DNA of 64,000 nt from Planctomycetia bacterium (GCA_030527015.1 JAUNBR010000001.1:62001-126000), one strand, 5' to 3'. Positions 16,552 through 26,945 are shown, numbered from the stretch's first letter. The notes: generated by a model not told the origin, from the letters alone. Numbers and translations: made by a program.

Positions 16552-17454
16552 ATGGCTGAACTTATTCCTGGAACTTCACATTTTGAACTTTATAAACATC
16601 ATGACCGTTTTTGGAAGGATTACGAGTATGTGTATCCGGTACTTAGTCGCCGTTCTCAGGGAATTTCTGTCGGTATAAATATTAATCCAGACGGTAATTG
16701 TAATTTTCATTGTGTTTACTGTCAGGTGGATCCGGAAAAAACGCGAAAGGGGAGCGTGATTTGTTTAGAAAAGCTGCGAGAAGAGCTGGAAACTTGTGTA
16801 ACATGGGCAGTTCGCGGCGATATTTTTTCTCATGAAATTTTTCGGAACGTACCCCCAGAGTTACGCCGTGTGAATGATGTGGCGTTTAGTGGAGATGGTG
16901 AGCCGACGATATGTCCTCTTTTTGAGGAAGCGGTTCATGTCGTGACGCAGGTGCGACGAAAGTTAGTAGAACATGGAGAAAATGAGGTAATTCGACGCGC
17001 GGCAGAAGAGATGAAGCTGGTTTTAATCACGAATTCCACACAGTTTCGAAAACCTAAAATTAGGGAAATTTTGTCGGATTTCAGAAAAAATCACGGTGAA
17101 ATATGGGCGAAACTGGATGCGGGAACGGAAGCGTATTATAAAAAAATAAACCGTTCTGGTGTGCCATTTCATGAAATTTTAGCGGGAATAACGGAAGTGG
17201 CACGGCAGCAGCCGGTGGTAATCCAGACGCTTTTCTGTTTATATGAAGGTGCTCCTTCTGAGGAAGAGTTACGGGCATATATAGAACGTATTCGTGAAAT
17301 TACGGCCGCAGGAGGAATGATCGATTATATTCAGCTGCATTCTGTGTGTCGTCGTACGGCGGAGGCATCTTGTCAGCAGATTCCGCCAGAAGAGTTAAAG
17401 TGTATCGGGCAGGAAATTTTTAATCGGACGGACGTGAAAGTGGAAGTGTTTTAG
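16552..17454 (+). CDS. Radical SAM protein
   Basis: The 300-residue product has the CxxxCxxC cluster motif at Cys50, Cys54 and Cys57 (CNFHCVYC), preceded by GININPDGN and followed by QVD. This pattern occurs in a bacterial group related to the wyosine-synthase-like COG0731. The AdoMet-binding stretch VAFSGDGEPT (about 107-116) and VLITNSTQ follow. The reaction is unknown. An AGGAA sequence lies about 8 bases upstream of the ATG. It stands alone between two intergenic elements with no obvious pathway partner. Confidence 0.85.
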   Translation: MAELIPGTSHFELYKHHDRFWKDYEYVYPVLSRRSQGISVGININPDGNCNFHCVYCQVDPEKTRKGSVICLEKLREELETCVTWAVRGDIFSHEIFRNVPPELRRVNDVAFSGDGEPTICPLFEEAVHVVTQVRRKLVEHGENEVIRRAAEEMKLVLITNSTQFRKPKIREILSDFRKNHGEIWAKLDAGTEAYYKKINRSGVPFHEILAGITEVARQQPVVIQTLFCLYEGAPSEEELRAYIERIREITAAGGMIDYIQLHSVCRRTAEASCQQIPPEELKCIGQEIFNRTDVKVEVF

Positions 17455-17513
17455 TTTTTAAGGAGTGGGGAATGGCCTGATTATTTTTGATGTATGGTGA
17501 TTTCTTCACTTTA

Positions 17514-17680
17514 TATACCCGATACACTATAAAATTCCGCTTCCCCAGCATTTTTGCTTCGCTGAAAATGCTGGCTTCAGAAACGAGTAACATGAAGATT
17601 TAAGGAGAAGCAGTATATCTTTGAGAATGCCGGGCTTTTGTGGCCTCAAGAAAAACAAAATTTAAAGGAATTCAGATTTT
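17514..17680 (-). repeat. Element copy 20 with a trailing extra arm
   Basis: The full copy (17514-17617) has its inner stem changed on both sides to CCAGCATTTT / AAAATGCTGG, a compensated pair. A second, arm-only fragment follows (about 17618-17680). Confidence 0.82.
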
Positions 17681-17706
17681 AGGAAAAAGTAAAAGAGGAG
17701 AAAAAA

Positions 17707-19242
17707 ATGCGTTTCTTAACACAAAATAAAATCAGATTTTGGAGTATCATTCTTTTTTTAGGAATAATCATGCTGGGGTGGAGTTCCGCTCATGCGGAAG
17801 ATGCTTTATCGTCAGATCTTCAGGAGAATAAAAAAATGCCGAATGTGATTATCATTTTGGCGGATGACCTGGGAATCGGCGACTTATCCTGTTATGGTGC
17901 GAAGGTTCTCCAGACGCCGAATCTAGATAAATTGGCAGCAGAAGGACTGAAATTTAATCGCGGTTACGCGACCAGCGCGACATGTACACCCAGTCGGTAT
18001 GCGCTGATTTCAGGATTATATCCGATACGAAATCCGAATGCCAGTATTTTGCCGGGGAATTCACCGTTAATTATAGATGTTCAGAAGATTAATTTACCGC
18101 GGTTATTTAAAAAGGCGGGTTATCAGACGGCGGCGGTGGGAAAGTGGCATTTAGGACTGGCGGACGGGCATCAGGACTGGAATAAGGAAATAAAACCTGG
18201 ATTAAATAATATCGGTTTCGATTATTCCTTTATTATGGCGGCGACGAATGACCGGACTCCGACGGTATATATCGAGAATCAGCATGTCGTGGGTCTGGAA
18301 TCAGAGGACCCTCTGCAGGTTTCGTATAAGCAAAATTTTCCTGGAGAGCCGACAGGAAGAGAGAATCCAGAGTTACTGACAAAAATGAAGTCTTCACATG
18401 GACATGCGGACAGTGTGGTAAATGGAGTGGGGCGAATCGGATTTCAGAAAGGCGGCGTTAAAGCACGGTGGAGAGATGAGGATATGGCGGATATTTTCAG
18501 CGAAAAAGCGAAACAATTTGTGACGGAATCCACAAAAAATGGGAAGCCGTTTTTCCTGTATTTCGCTCTGCATCAGCCGCATGTTCCTCGGATCCCACAT
18601 GAACGTTTTGTAGGAAAGACTCCGCTGGGGCCGCGCGGGGACGTGATCGTGGAGCTGGATGATCAGGTGGGCAGGATGGTCGCGACACTCGAAGAGCTGG
18701 GGCAGCTGGAGAATACTTTAATCGTTTTTTCCAGTGATAATGGAATGGTTCTGAATGATGGTTATATAGATATGTCGGTGGTAAAAAATAATGAGACGGG
18801 GCATGCGCCCAGTGGAATTTTACGGGGCGGGAAATATAGTCGGCATGATGGCGGGATGCATGTTCCGTTTATCGTTTATTGGAAGGGAAAAATAGAGCCG
18901 GGAGTGACGGATGCGATTTTCTGTCAGGTGGATTTTCTGTCGACTTTCGCGGCCTTAACGGGACAGGATATTCCCATGAATGTGGACAGTGAAAATCATC
19001 TGGATGCTCTCCTGGGGGAAAAACCGGTCGGTCGTACTGAGTTACTGCTGGAGTCTTCGCGCAGGCTCTCTTACCGTACGGATCAGTGGTTTTTTGTAAA
19101 TGATAATCAGAAGCCAGAACTTTTTGATCTTTCAAAAGATCCTTCTCAGAAGAAAAATGTCGCTGAGGAGTATCCAGAAGTGGTACAGCAGTTTCAGGAA
19201 CGGGTAAAAAATATCCTAGATAAAAATTTAGAAAAAAAATAA
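17707..19242 (+). CDS. Secreted sulfatase (formylglycine-dependent)
   Basis: The 511-residue product has a signal peptide ending near AHA-ED (residue 30). NVIIILADDLGIGDLSCYG (46-64) supplies the metal-binding Asp53 and Asp54. CTPSR (93-97) is the sulfatase signature whose Cys93 is converted to formylglycine. GKWHLG, FFLYFALHQPHVPR and FSSDNG are further family motifs. It would remove sulfate esters from carbohydrates in the periplasm or outside the cell, possibly supplying the sulfate importer encoded 10 kb away. GAGGAG precedes the ATG. Substrate cannot be read from sequence; no glycoside hydrolase is adjacent. Confidence 0.93.
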   Translation: MRFLTQNKIRFWSIILFLGIIMLGWSSAHAEDALSSDLQENKKMPNVIIILADDLGIGDLSCYGAKVLQTPNLDKLAAEGLKFNRGYATSATCTPSRYALISGLYPIRNPNASILPGNSPLIIDVQKINLPRLFKKAGYQTAAVGKWHLGLADGHQDWNKEIKPGLNNIGFDYSFIMAATNDRTPTVYIENQHVVGLESEDPLQVSYKQNFPGEPTGRENPELLTKMKSSHGHADSVVNGVGRIGFQKGGVKARWRDEDMADIFSEKAKQFVTESTKNGKPFFLYFALHQPHVPRIPHERFVGKTPLGPRGDVIVELDDQVGRMVATLEELGQLENTLIVFSSDNGMVLNDGYIDMSVVKNNETGHAPSGILRGGKYSRHDGGMHVPFIVYWKGKIEPGVTDAIFCQVDFLSTFAALTGQDIPMNVDSENHLDALLGEKPVGRTELLLESSRRLSYRTDQWFFVNDNQKPELFDLSKDPSQKKNVAEEYPEVVQQFQERVKNILDKNLEKK

Positions 19243-19256
19243 TTTTGGGATACGGA

Positions 19257-19765
19257 TTTATACTGATGTATTATAAAATTCTGCTTTCCCGGTATTTTTG
19301 CTTTCTGAAAACGCCGGGCTTTTAGAGCCGCACGGAACGGAAAAATAAACGAGAACCAGTAAATACCGGATACACGATAAATTTTTGCGTCCCCGGTTTT
19401 TTTTCTTTCTGAAAACGCCGGGTTTTTAGAGCTGCACGGAGAGGAAAAATAAACGAGAACCAGTAAATCCCGGATACACGGTAAATTTTTGTGTTTCCGG
19501 TTTTTTGCTTTCTGAAAACGCCGGGCTTTTAGAGCCGCACGGAACAGAAAAATAAACGAGAACCAGTAAATCCCGGATACACAGTAAATTTTTGTGTTCC
19601 CGTTTTTTTCTTTCTGAAAATGCCGGGCTTTTAGTGCCGCACGGAACGGAAAAAAAAACGAGAACCAGTAAATACCGGATACACGATAAATTTTTGCGTC
19701 CCCGTTTTTTTTCTTTCTGAAAACGCCGGGCTTTTAGAGCCACACAGAGCGGAATATTAAAATGC
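19257..19765 (-). repeat. Tandem array of five element copies, period about 103 bases
   Basis: One standard copy is followed head-to-tail by four more, with unit starts near 19361, 19465, 19568 and 19670 (periods 104, 103, 102). These units share features not seen elsewhere (AATAAACGAGAACCAGTAAAT, CCGGATACACGATAAA), so the array grew locally. The gap 19243-19903 has no gene; a 113-codon frame through it is repeat translation. Confidence 0.9.
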
Positions 19766-19903
19766 ATCCGTTAAAATGTGTTAAGACATAACATATGCGG
19801 ACGATTTATTAAATGGAAGTTCTGAGGGTACCCATGAAAACAGGCATTTTCGATAAAGGAAAATGCCTGAAAATGGAAATGGTGGTGCGGTCTGAGTTTC
19901 ATT

Positions 19904-21556
19904 TTACTGAATCGTCTGCATGGAAGGCTTTTCGATTCTCATCTGACGCAGAATCGCGTCGTCCGTTTTCCGGGTTTTCTGGATAACTTCCTTTAACGGG
20001 AAATTTTCTGGAAGTGTTTCGTTTCGCTGGTTCAGAATGATTTCATATTTATCGATAATTTCTCGTAATTCGGTACCAAAAAGATCTTCGTCCGTGATTT
20101 CCTTAAATTCAGGTTTCGCGACGACAGACGCCCAGTTTTGGATGGCACGTTCATAATTATTTTTGGCCACAACTAAATCACCGCTGGCATAAGCCTGGTT
20201 TCCCTCATATATCAGTTTTCGAGCTTCCATGATTTCTGGAGTCTGTTCCAGAATTCCTGTAAGCTGCCAAAAACGATAATTGACGATCATTCGGGAACGC
20301 TGGATCAGGCGTGCCTGCATGGTAGACGTGTCGATACGTTTTGCCAGCAGCAGGCCTTCATTTCGCAGGTCAGAAGGGAGTTCGGTGGCCCACTCTGTAT
20401 TCGAAACACGGATTTTTTCTTTCGCTTCGCTGGAGAGATTTACTTCATCGGCAGTCATTTCCTCCATTTTCTTATCCACCACGGCCAGTTCCTGTGGCGT
20501 GAGTTTCGCGCGTTTCGCCGCGACTAGTCGGTCATAAAGCCCAGGCTGTAATGCCTCTAGCTGCTGGCGCGCGTCTTCAGCCTGCTGCTGAAGTTCCTCC
20601 TGATCATAAAGCCGGACAGTCTGACTGTCGGCGGTGGGAATCTCACGCTGTCCATATTCCTTCCACTCCTGAGCAAAATCTTGCCAGGCCATGAGTGTTT
20701 TCATGTCAAAATGCCCCTCTGTCTGGAGATTTTCAGCGTAATATGCCTGTGCATTCGGAGCGTGTGAGAAAAAGAGTGTCGGACTGATGGTCTGTAAATC
20801 CACGCCCTGTTTCGTATGGAGATCCACCGCTTTAAGATACCATTCTTTTCCCACCAGCCAGCTGTCACGCTCTTCCAGGGGACGATCTTTGTTAAAATCA
20901 TCATCCTGCCGGAATAACTGGCGAAACTGAACGCGTTCATCCGACTTACTGATTTTTTGAGCAGTCGTCCAGCCGACATCCCATGTGATACGAATGGATT
21001 TTTGATTATAGCGTGTGCCGCGTTCCAGATAACGGATCCCTTCAATTACCCAGTCATACCGATCTTTATAATTATCACATTCCACGGAAACATTATAAGC
21101 GAGATTCCATCCCTGAAAGCGCCAGACCGTTTCAAAATGCGGTACGAGTAAAATGAGCTGTTTAAGAGTGGCAGAAAGGTTCGTCCAGTCCTTCTTTTTC
21201 TTGAAATCTTCTGCTTTTTGCCACAAAACCAGCGTGGCGACACCATCCAGGCCAAAAGTCCCCAGACGAATCGCCTCACCCGCCATGTTTACTTCTCCGA
21301 TTTCCAGTTCACTAATTTTTGATTCTTGGCGTAACTGTTCCAGTTTCCCGCCTTTTGTACTGCTTTCGCCGTCCACGCCGATCGTGGCTGGCTGCCCAAG
21401 CCAAAACATGGGCAGAATCAGTATGACGATACATCCTGAATAAATTAATTTATTACGGAAAGACCGTGTACGGAGAGAAATTGTTTTCGTGTTCATATTT
21501 ATAATCGTGTCAGGTTTATAAGGATCTGTTTTATGGAAAGTGGAAAAGGAAACCAA
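19904..21556 (-). CDS. Large membrane-anchored TPR-like protein of the ABC export operon
   Basis: The 550-residue frame has one transmembrane segment near residues 37-55 (LIYSGCIVILILPMFWLG), then a long soluble part with helical repeats of TPR style, e.g. around 125-165 and 450-490 (YEGNQAYASGDLVVAKNNYERA), and a Gln/Glu-rich coiled coil (320-350). The true start may be the Met at residue 21 (21496), because the first 20 codons look non-coding. It follows an ABC-2 permease and ATPase on the same strand. From memory, planctomycete genomes carry a similar protein beside such transporters, sometimes labelled IRE, a name without functional meaning. Probably an envelope partner of the exporter. 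Confidence 0.65.
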   Translation of the reverse strand: MVSFSTFHKTDPYKPDTIINMNTKTISLRTRSFRNKLIYSGCIVILILPMFWLGQPATIGVDGESSTKGGKLEQLRQESKISELEIGEVNMAGEAIRLGTFGLDGVATLVLWQKAEDFKKKKDWTNLSATLKQLILLVPHFETVWRFQGWNLAYNVSVECDNYKDRYDWVIEGIRYLERGTRYNQKSIRITWDVGWTTAQKISKSDERVQFRQLFRQDDDFNKDRPLEERDSWLVGKEWYLKAVDLHTKQGVDLQTISPTLFFSHAPNAQAYYAENLQTEGHFDMKTLMAWQDFAQEWKEYGQREIPTADSQTVRLYDQEELQQQAEDARQQLEALQPGLYDRLVAAKRAKLTPQELAVVDKKMEEMTADEVNLSSEAKEKIRVSNTEWATELPSDLRNEGLLLAKRIDTSTMQARLIQRSRMIVNYRFWQLTGILEQTPEIMEARKLIYEGNQAYASGDLVVAKNNYERAIQNWASVVAKPEFKEITDEDLFGTELREIIDKYEIILNQRNETLPENFPLKEVIQKTRKTDDAILRQMRIEKPSMQTIQ

Positions 21557-21600
21557 AAATGGAATAAGTTTAAATGAGGCACAGGATCTCTCCGGCCTAC

Positions 21601-21765
21601 GATACTGGTTCCACTTTAAATTCCGTCTTGTGTGGTTCTGAAAACCGGTGTTTTCAGCGAAGCAAAATGCCGGAAAAACGGAATTTTATAGTGTGTCGGT
21701 TATGAAAATACTTCCTAATTTTGTGACCGTATAAAACGGAAATTTAAAGTAAAGTCAGTTTAAAA
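21601..21765 (+). repeat. Element copy 22 plus an inverted lone arm
   Basis: The full copy (21601-21706) is followed by an opposite-orientation arm (ACCGTATAAAACGGAAATTT at about 21727-21746). It separates the permease gene from the TPR-like gene. Confidence 0.8.
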
Positions 21766-21817
21766 TGAAATCAGTTAAAATTAGGTTCTTTCTGTGGAAA
21801 CAGAAATACGAAAAGGA

Positions 21818-23761
21818 TTATTTTTCGATTTCCCGAGTTTTCAGGAATAAGTATCCTGTAACATAAAGAGGAAAAACGAAAGATAAAACATAAATGAAAT
21901 GAATGGCCAATAAATGTAAAGGAATATTAAAACCTTTTGAGACAAAAACGGAAGCGTCAAAACGTGTCAGAGAGGGAAGCAGGTGAGAGAAAAACCACAT
22001 AAATCCCTGAAAAATGGAGTCAAAAATATTTGCCATAATCATTTCCGGAGTGGTTAAATCCAGCTCGATCGTAATATTTTCCTGATTAATCATGCGAATA
22101 AACGCCTCCCACGGCCCACCACCGAGAACAGAACCTGTTCCCAGATCGGCCAAAAAGGAGTGGAAAAATCCTCCCAGAACGACAAAAAAAGTCGCGAAAA
22201 GAGCCACGGGCGTACTTAAAAATGTACTAAAGAGAACGCCATACGCGATAACCAGCACCATCTGAAACCATATTCCGAGGTAACCTTTACAGAAATTCCA
22301 GGTAAAGGAGGAGTCGCCCGCGCGCAGATACATATCATGCTGCGCTGCGCCAAAATACTGCCCCGGCTCCAGACAGCGTACCCAAATTTCCACAGCATTT
22401 TTCACCACACGTTCTGTTTTCCCGTCAAAATATGTGAATTCTTTTGCCACTAAATCATTAAATAAATCGAATTCCGATTTATCTGCACCACCATAATCTC
22501 GCTCACCTTCTGGCGGAAACTGTAAAAGCTGCCCATTTTGAGAGGCGACAATTGACGTGATCACTTCCGCGCGGCGAATCGGTTTTATCGTCGTGGGAAT
22601 AATAAATGAATCGGTTCCGTGTTCCACGGATTCAAAAATCCGCATTTCCACAGCCAGGCCTGTCGCGGGGTTCCGTACCATGATCGTTCCTAAAATCCGT
22701 CTGTCGATCAGACCCTTATAAGTACGGAACACTTCCAGAGTAAGTTCCACGGGAAGTCCTTTCGAAAATCGCTGTGGAGTTATATTATCAAAAAGCCAGA
22801 TCGCGCGTGTTTTACTCTGTCCGGAAATAAAACTGCGGTATTCCCATTCATCTCCCACGTTTACGCCTTCATTTTTATCCAGTCCCATTTCATCACGAAA
22901 TTTCAGTAAGCCATACTGTGGAATTCGTGCATGATACATTTCTGTCGGCCCACTTAAAATATAACGCGTGGAACCGTCTGGTAAGGTGGTATGCGAAACC
23001 TGATGAGAGTGATCGTTCCGCATTTCGATTTCTACATTTTCTCCGCCGGGAGCGATATAAACATCATGCCGGTGTTCGCGCGCAAGAGATGTTTTTCCAC
23101 TTCGCGCTGGAGAGACACCGTCCGGTGTGCGTTCAGCCAGCGTGGTCATGTCCTGAATATCCAGTGTATGTGTATGAGACTGACTGCGTACGACGAAACC
23201 ATAACTGAGGATACCCATTCCGGCCATCAGTACTGTTCCCATGACGACAAAACCTAAAATACGCCCCAGTACAATTTCTGAAATTTTAACAGGTTTCGTG
23301 ACGATCGTATGAATGGTTTTTTTCTGAATATCACTGGGAAGACTGAATGCCGTTAAAAGAAGCATCAGCAGCAGGACAAGATAACCTGTCGTGGTAAAAA
23401 TAAACTCGACATAAAGCTGGAGAGGATGACGACTGGAGGGGTCTAAAAACATTCCGGCAAAAAGGACGATAAAAATAAAAAGAATAAAACCGACGACAAT
23501 TTTTCGGCGTACTGCTTCCTTAAAAGTTAAAAGTGCCAGCGCGCGAATTCTCTGGAATGAAACCCAGAAAATATCGGAAATCGCCTGCCGAATGACGTGC
23601 AGGACCATTTTTCCCGCCATTTTTGGCCCCATACGCAGACCTGCCAGTAAAAATGAAATGAGCGCAGTCAGTAAAATTAATGCCAGAGTGACCGCCGCCC
23701 AGATCAGGCCGGCACGAATAACCCAGGTAAAAAAATCAGGAATGCTCTGTTCAAGAACCAT
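21818..23761 (-). CDS. ABC-2 type permease
   Basis: I placed the start at the ATG at 23761 because AAGGAGG lies seven bases upstream, and this ATG overlaps the end of the ATPase gene by 11 bases; an upstream in-frame Met at 23833 would lie deep within the ATPase gene. The product is 647 residues. N-terminal membrane segments (about 14-45 and 90-115) and a further group at 120-195 are followed by a large soluble loop (about 215-450), then a C-terminal cluster of four to five segments. [15 protein letters not shown] is the ABC-2 signature near the cytosolic gate. It would export an unknown substrate with the adjacent ATPase. Confidence 0.83.
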   Translation of the reverse strand: MVLEQSIPDFFTWVIRAGLIWAAVTLALILLTALISFLLAGLRMGPKMAGKMVLHVIRQAISDIFWVSFQRIRALALLTFKEAVRRKIVVGFILFIFIVLFAGMFLDPSSRHPLQLYVEFIFTTTGYLVLLLMLLLTAFSLPSDIQKKTIHTIVTKPVKISEIVLGRILGFVVMGTVLMAGMGILSYGFVVRSQSHTHTLDIQDMTTLAERTPDGVSPARSGKTSLAREHRHDVYIAPGGENVEIEMRNDHSHQVSHTTLPDGSTRYILSGPTEMYHARIPQYGLLKFRDEMGLDKNEGVNVGDEWEYRSFISGQSKTRAIWLFDNITPQRFSKGLPVELTLEVFRTYKGLIDRRILGTIMVRNPATGLAVEMRIFESVEHGTDSFIIPTTIKPIRRAEVITSIVASQNGQLLQFPPEGERDYGGADKSEFDLFNDLVAKEFTYFDGKTERVVKNAVEIWVRCLEPGQYFGAAQHDMYLRAGDSSFTWNFCKGYLGIWFQMVLVIAYGVLFSTFLSTPVALFATFFVVLGGFFHSFLADLGTGSVLGGGPWEAFIRMINQENITIELDLTTPEMIMANIFDSIFQGFMWFFSHLLPSLTRFDASVFVSKGFNIPLHLLAIHFIYVLSFVFPLYVTGYLFLKTREIEK

Positions 23762-24662
23762 TTTCGCCTCCTTCTTTAACCACCGCGGTGTCATGAGCAC
23801 GGCGGCCAGGATGCAATTTACTTTCCTCGACAATTTTTAAGAATAAATCCTCCAGAGAAGTCGTGGGATTTCCAGAAAACTTAATTTCTCCGCCATGTTT
23901 TTCCACCACGGCGCGAATTTCATCGATTACATCCTGTGAAAGCAGCGAAGTTTGGATGTCCGTTAAGTCACATACTTTCAGAAGAGAGTCCACGCGGCCA
24001 ATTTCCTTTAATTCCCCCTGATAAAGAATCCCGATTCGGTCACAGACATCCTGAACATCTGCCAGTAAATGACTGCACATCAGAACGGTTTTCCCCTGTT
24101 TTTTCAGTGAAATGATGAGATCCTTCATTTCTTTCGTGCCGATGGGATCCAGACCAGAAGTCGGTTCATCCAAAATTACTAATTCCGGATCATTAATAAG
24201 AGCCTGCGCCAGCCCGATTCGCCGCGTCATGCCTTTAGAGTATTCTTTCAGCTGACGTTTTCTTGCCCAGGTTAATCCCACCATATGAATCAGATCATTC
24301 ACGCGCTGCCGACGTACCACGGCAGGCATACGGAAAAGGCGGCCATAAAAATCCAGAATTTCTTCCGCATTTAAAAATTTATAGAGATATGATTCCTCGG
24401 GTAAATATCCGATTTTTTCATTTCGGCGCACGTCGGATGCATCACGGCCGAAAACCAGGGCTTCTCCATCACTGGGAAATAACAGACCCAGAAGAAGTTT
24501 AATCGTGGTGGTTTTTCCCGAACCATTCGGCCCAAGAAGACCAAAAACTTCCCCGCGCTGTATCTGAAGATCTAATGATTTTAAGGCATGAACTTTTCGT
24601 CTGCCCCAAAAGTCTCTATATATTTTTGTAAGGTTTCTTGTTTCGACTACCATTTCCGCCAT
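23751..24662 (-). CDS. ABC transporter ATP-binding protein
   Basis: The 303-residue product has Walker A GPNGSGKT (44-51), a Q-loop region GYLPEE, signature YSKGM (usual for ABC-2 exporters in place of LSGGQ), Walker [13 protein letters not shown] and switch His in MCSHLL. The C-terminal extension (about 225-303) is regulatory. It is the first gene of the three-gene minus-strand operon; a GAGG motif precedes its ATG. It drives the ABC-2 permease translated by overlap from the same mRNA. Confidence 0.93.
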   Translation of the reverse strand: MAEMVVETRNLTKIYRDFWGRRKVHALKSLDLQIQRGEVFGLLGPNGSGKTTTIKLLLGLLFPSDGEALVFGRDASDVRRNEKIGYLPEESYLYKFLNAEEILDFYGRLFRMPAVVRRQRVNDLIHMVGLTWARKRQLKEYSKGMTRRIGLAQALINDPELVILDEPTSGLDPIGTKEMKDLIISLKKQGKTVLMCSHLLADVQDVCDRIGILYQGELKEIGRVDSLLKVCDLTDIQTSLLSQDVIDEIRAVVEKHGGEIKFSGNPTTSLEDLFLKIVEESKLHPGRRAHDTAVVKEGGENGS

Positions 24663-24800
24663 AAAATTTTTCCTCGTGATAATGCTTAACCCAAAACATG
24701 TAATTTTATGTCTCGGGCACGATGAGATCTTTTTGTCTTATTTTTGATACATGATAATATGATTAATTTTATCTTTATATATTTTCATTTCTATTTTTCT

Positions 24801-24914
24801 TATACTGGTTCCACATTAAATTTCCGTTTTGTGCGGCTCTGAAAGCAGGCATTTTCAGTGAAACAAAAATACCAGAGAAGCGGAATTTTGGAATTTTATT
24901 GTGAATCAGGTATA
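24801..24914 (+). repeat. Interspersed palindromic element, copy 23
   Basis: A strong copy with an 8-base internal duplication (GGAATTTT twice) in its right arm. Located upstream of the ABC ATPase gene. Confidence 0.86.
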
Positions 24915-25366
24915 AAATAAAATTTTAATGTAAAATCCGTTTTTTAAATGACGTCAGACAAGAAATCTGACAGGCCATGTGAACACGAAAATATGTGTGA
25001 AGGAAGGAAAATACAGTAAAAGTGAAATATAATGTACGTGAACATAAAAATAGATCAAGATAAATAAGGATACGTTTTAAACCATATATAGTTCAAAATA
25101 ATTTATTCTTGAAATACCATAAAATATTATAAATAAATAACGCACATAATAATATCTGATATACGAGATATTCTGGGTTTTCTAAATTTTTACATATGTG
25201 AATGAACTGTAATTTTACCCAAAGAAACAAAATTCTAAAGAATGCCAGTATATCTGAGTAGATTATACACTGAAAGTATGGAAAAAGCGAGATACTCACC
25301 TAAAATTTTTAGAAGAAAATGGGAATTTTAAAATTTTTTATGAATTATTCAAAATTTATTCAGAAT

Positions 25367-25471
25367 TACACTGGTTCCACTTTAAATTTCTGTTTTGTGC
25401 GGTTCTGAAAGCAGGCATTCTCAGAGAAGTAAAAATGCCAGGGAAGCGAAAATTTATAGTGTATCAGAGAT
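25367..25471 (+). repeat. Interspersed palindromic element, copy 24
   Basis: A near-consensus left half with ACTGGTTCCACTTTAAATTT and a conserved hairpin; the right terminus is eroded (GAGATATG). Confidence 0.86.
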
Positions 25472-25767
25472 ATGTTCGTCTGAAGTGAAAAAAATTCTTT
25501 AAAAGAAATTTATTGAGGAAATTCGTATATTCAAATAAAAATTTGTGCGATTAAATAAAAGTCTGTGCACCGAATGTCCGAATAAAATGATAAATTTCGA
25601 AATTTTCAGAATAACGTTATTTTGTAAGATTTACAGTTATATATTTATAATGTACAAGATTTTATGTGATATATGATGTTCGGAAAACAGATGTTTATCA
25701 TATGGAGAATATATAATATTATGGAGAAAAATGACGTAAGCCATCTGTATATAATAGATCGGATGGT

Positions 25768-25875
25768 ATATGCTGTTTCCACTTTAAATTTCCGTTTTGC
25801 TCGGCTCTGAAAGCAGGGTATTTTCAGAGAAGCAAAAATGCTGGAGAAGCAGAAATTTATAGTGCATCGGATATA
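25768..25875 (+). repeat. Interspersed palindromic element, copy 25
   Basis: A full copy 10 bases from the stop codon of the small GTG-started gene. Confidence 0.86.
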
Positions 25876-25885
25876 AAATAAACAA

Positions 25886-26101
25886 TTAAAAAAATTGTTC
25901 AGCAGAAGAACTGGGAGAAATGGATTCCTGACGGATTTTTTGACTTAAAACGGCGGCATCATACCAGGTAAAACTTAAATCAGGATTCGAGGCATATCGC
26001 GCAAGTGTACGAAAAGTTTCTGCGCGTGTCGCCTCAGTATATAAAAAAACATATCGTTCTGCGCCTTTAACCAGTGCTAAAACATTTACATCCTGACTCA
26101 C
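25886..26101 (-). CDS. Conserved-looking 71-residue protein
   Basis: It begins with GTG, preceded by TCAGGAGAATAGACC (AGGAG at good spacing). The product has an ordered, non-repetitive sequence: LALVKGAERYVFLYTEATRA, then a helix with TFRTLARYASNP, then SFTWYDAAVLSQKIRQE, and a Ser-rich tail. From memory, Pirellulales genomes encode very similar short proteins, so I believe it is a real gene. There is no signal peptide or metal motif. Function unknown; it stands alone between intergenic elements. Confidence 0.75.
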   Translation of the reverse strand: MSQDVNVLALVKGAERYVFLYTEATRAETFRTLARYASNPDLSFTWYDAAVLSQKIRQESISPSSSAEQFF

Positions 26102-26202
26102 GGTCTATTCTCCTGATTCGAAACCCGCCGTTATTATAAATGGAACTTATCAGACCGTTTATTCCGATGTTTTATCATTCGTGTGGTTCCTGATCATTTT
26201 AA

Positions 26203-26310
26203 GTATGATATATTTTGTTTTATATTTCCGTTTTGTGTGGGTTCTGGATCAGGCATTTCAGTAACGTAAAATGCCTGGAAATCGGAAATTTATAATATAT
26301 CGGATATATA
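26203..26310 (+). repeat. Interspersed palindromic element, copy 26
   Basis: A diverged copy whose inner stem is CAGGCATTT / AAATGCCTG, still fully paired. The gap 26102-26980 holds copies 26-28 and no gene. Confidence 0.75.
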
Positions 26311-26506
26311 AAATCCGTTAGTACGGAAATTTACAAAATGAGGAAAAACGAAATCGGATAAAATATAACCTGATAAAGAGGCCATATCTTTTTTTTCGGT
26401 CTTTTTGATCGCTTTCAGCATCTGAAAGCAGATATTTTGGAAACATTCGAAAAGGCCGGATGGTCTCTTGCGGGTTTCCGAATTTAAATTAAAATAAAAT
26501 TTTACT

Positions 26507-26611
26507 TAAAACCGGTACACTGTAAATTTTCGTTTTGCAGGCATTTCGAGACTCAAAAACTGGATTTCGGGCTGTGGAAAACGTAAATTTTAAAAGTGAT
26601 ATCCGTATAAT
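26507..26611 (-). repeat. Interspersed palindromic element, copy 27 (diverged)
   Basis: Both arms are recognisable (CCGGTACACTGTAAATTTTCG and AAAAGTGATATCCGTATA); the inner loop has drifted. Confidence 0.65.
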
Positions 26612-26747
26612 AAAGAAAATTGGGCAGATTTTTTATTTTAGCTGCGCTGATCTTCTTTATTTATTATTATCGGCAAAATTTGCGTAATTATTAAATTTTT
26701 ACAGTTTAGCTTTTGTTTTTTTGAAAATTTTATAAATGAAACACTGT

Positions 26748-26945
26748 TATACCCGATATACTATCAAATTTCGCTTCTGCGGCATTTTGCTTCGCTGAAA
26801 ATACCTGCTTTCAGAGAACCAAAAAACGGAAATTTAAAGTGGAACCAGTGTATTTTGGGGGTATTCGGATTTTTGTTTCAGTAAAAATACTTGTTTTTTG
26901 AGGTTCCTCTAAACAAAATTTAAGTAAAACCATGATATATTTAAG
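26748..26945 (-). repeat. Element copy 28 plus a trailing lone arm, upstream of ispG
   Basis: The full copy (26748-26853) is near consensus. A second inner hairpin and right arm (about 26876-26945) follow, ending 36 bases before the ispG start. Confidence 0.82.

Larger units (their letters stand above)
24663..25885. other. 1.2 kb gene-poor AT-rich gap
   Basis: Apart from three elements (copies 23-25), this gap contains only AT-rich sequence. A 68-codon minus-strand frame at 25093-25299 has no ribosome binding site or recognisable motif and is not called. Confidence 0.6.

Noticed and set aside
19257-19765. CRISPR array
   Set aside because: The period is about 103 bases with no spacers: the whole unit is repeated, and no cas gene is nearby.
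19426-19767. 113-codon minus-strand open frame
   Set aside because: It runs through several units of the tandem element array and its peptide is repeated with the array period; no ribosome binding site.
21046-21443. Frames overlapping the TPR-like membrane protein gene on both strands
   Set aside because: The 550-codon frame has a membrane anchor, helical repeats and operon context; the others have none.
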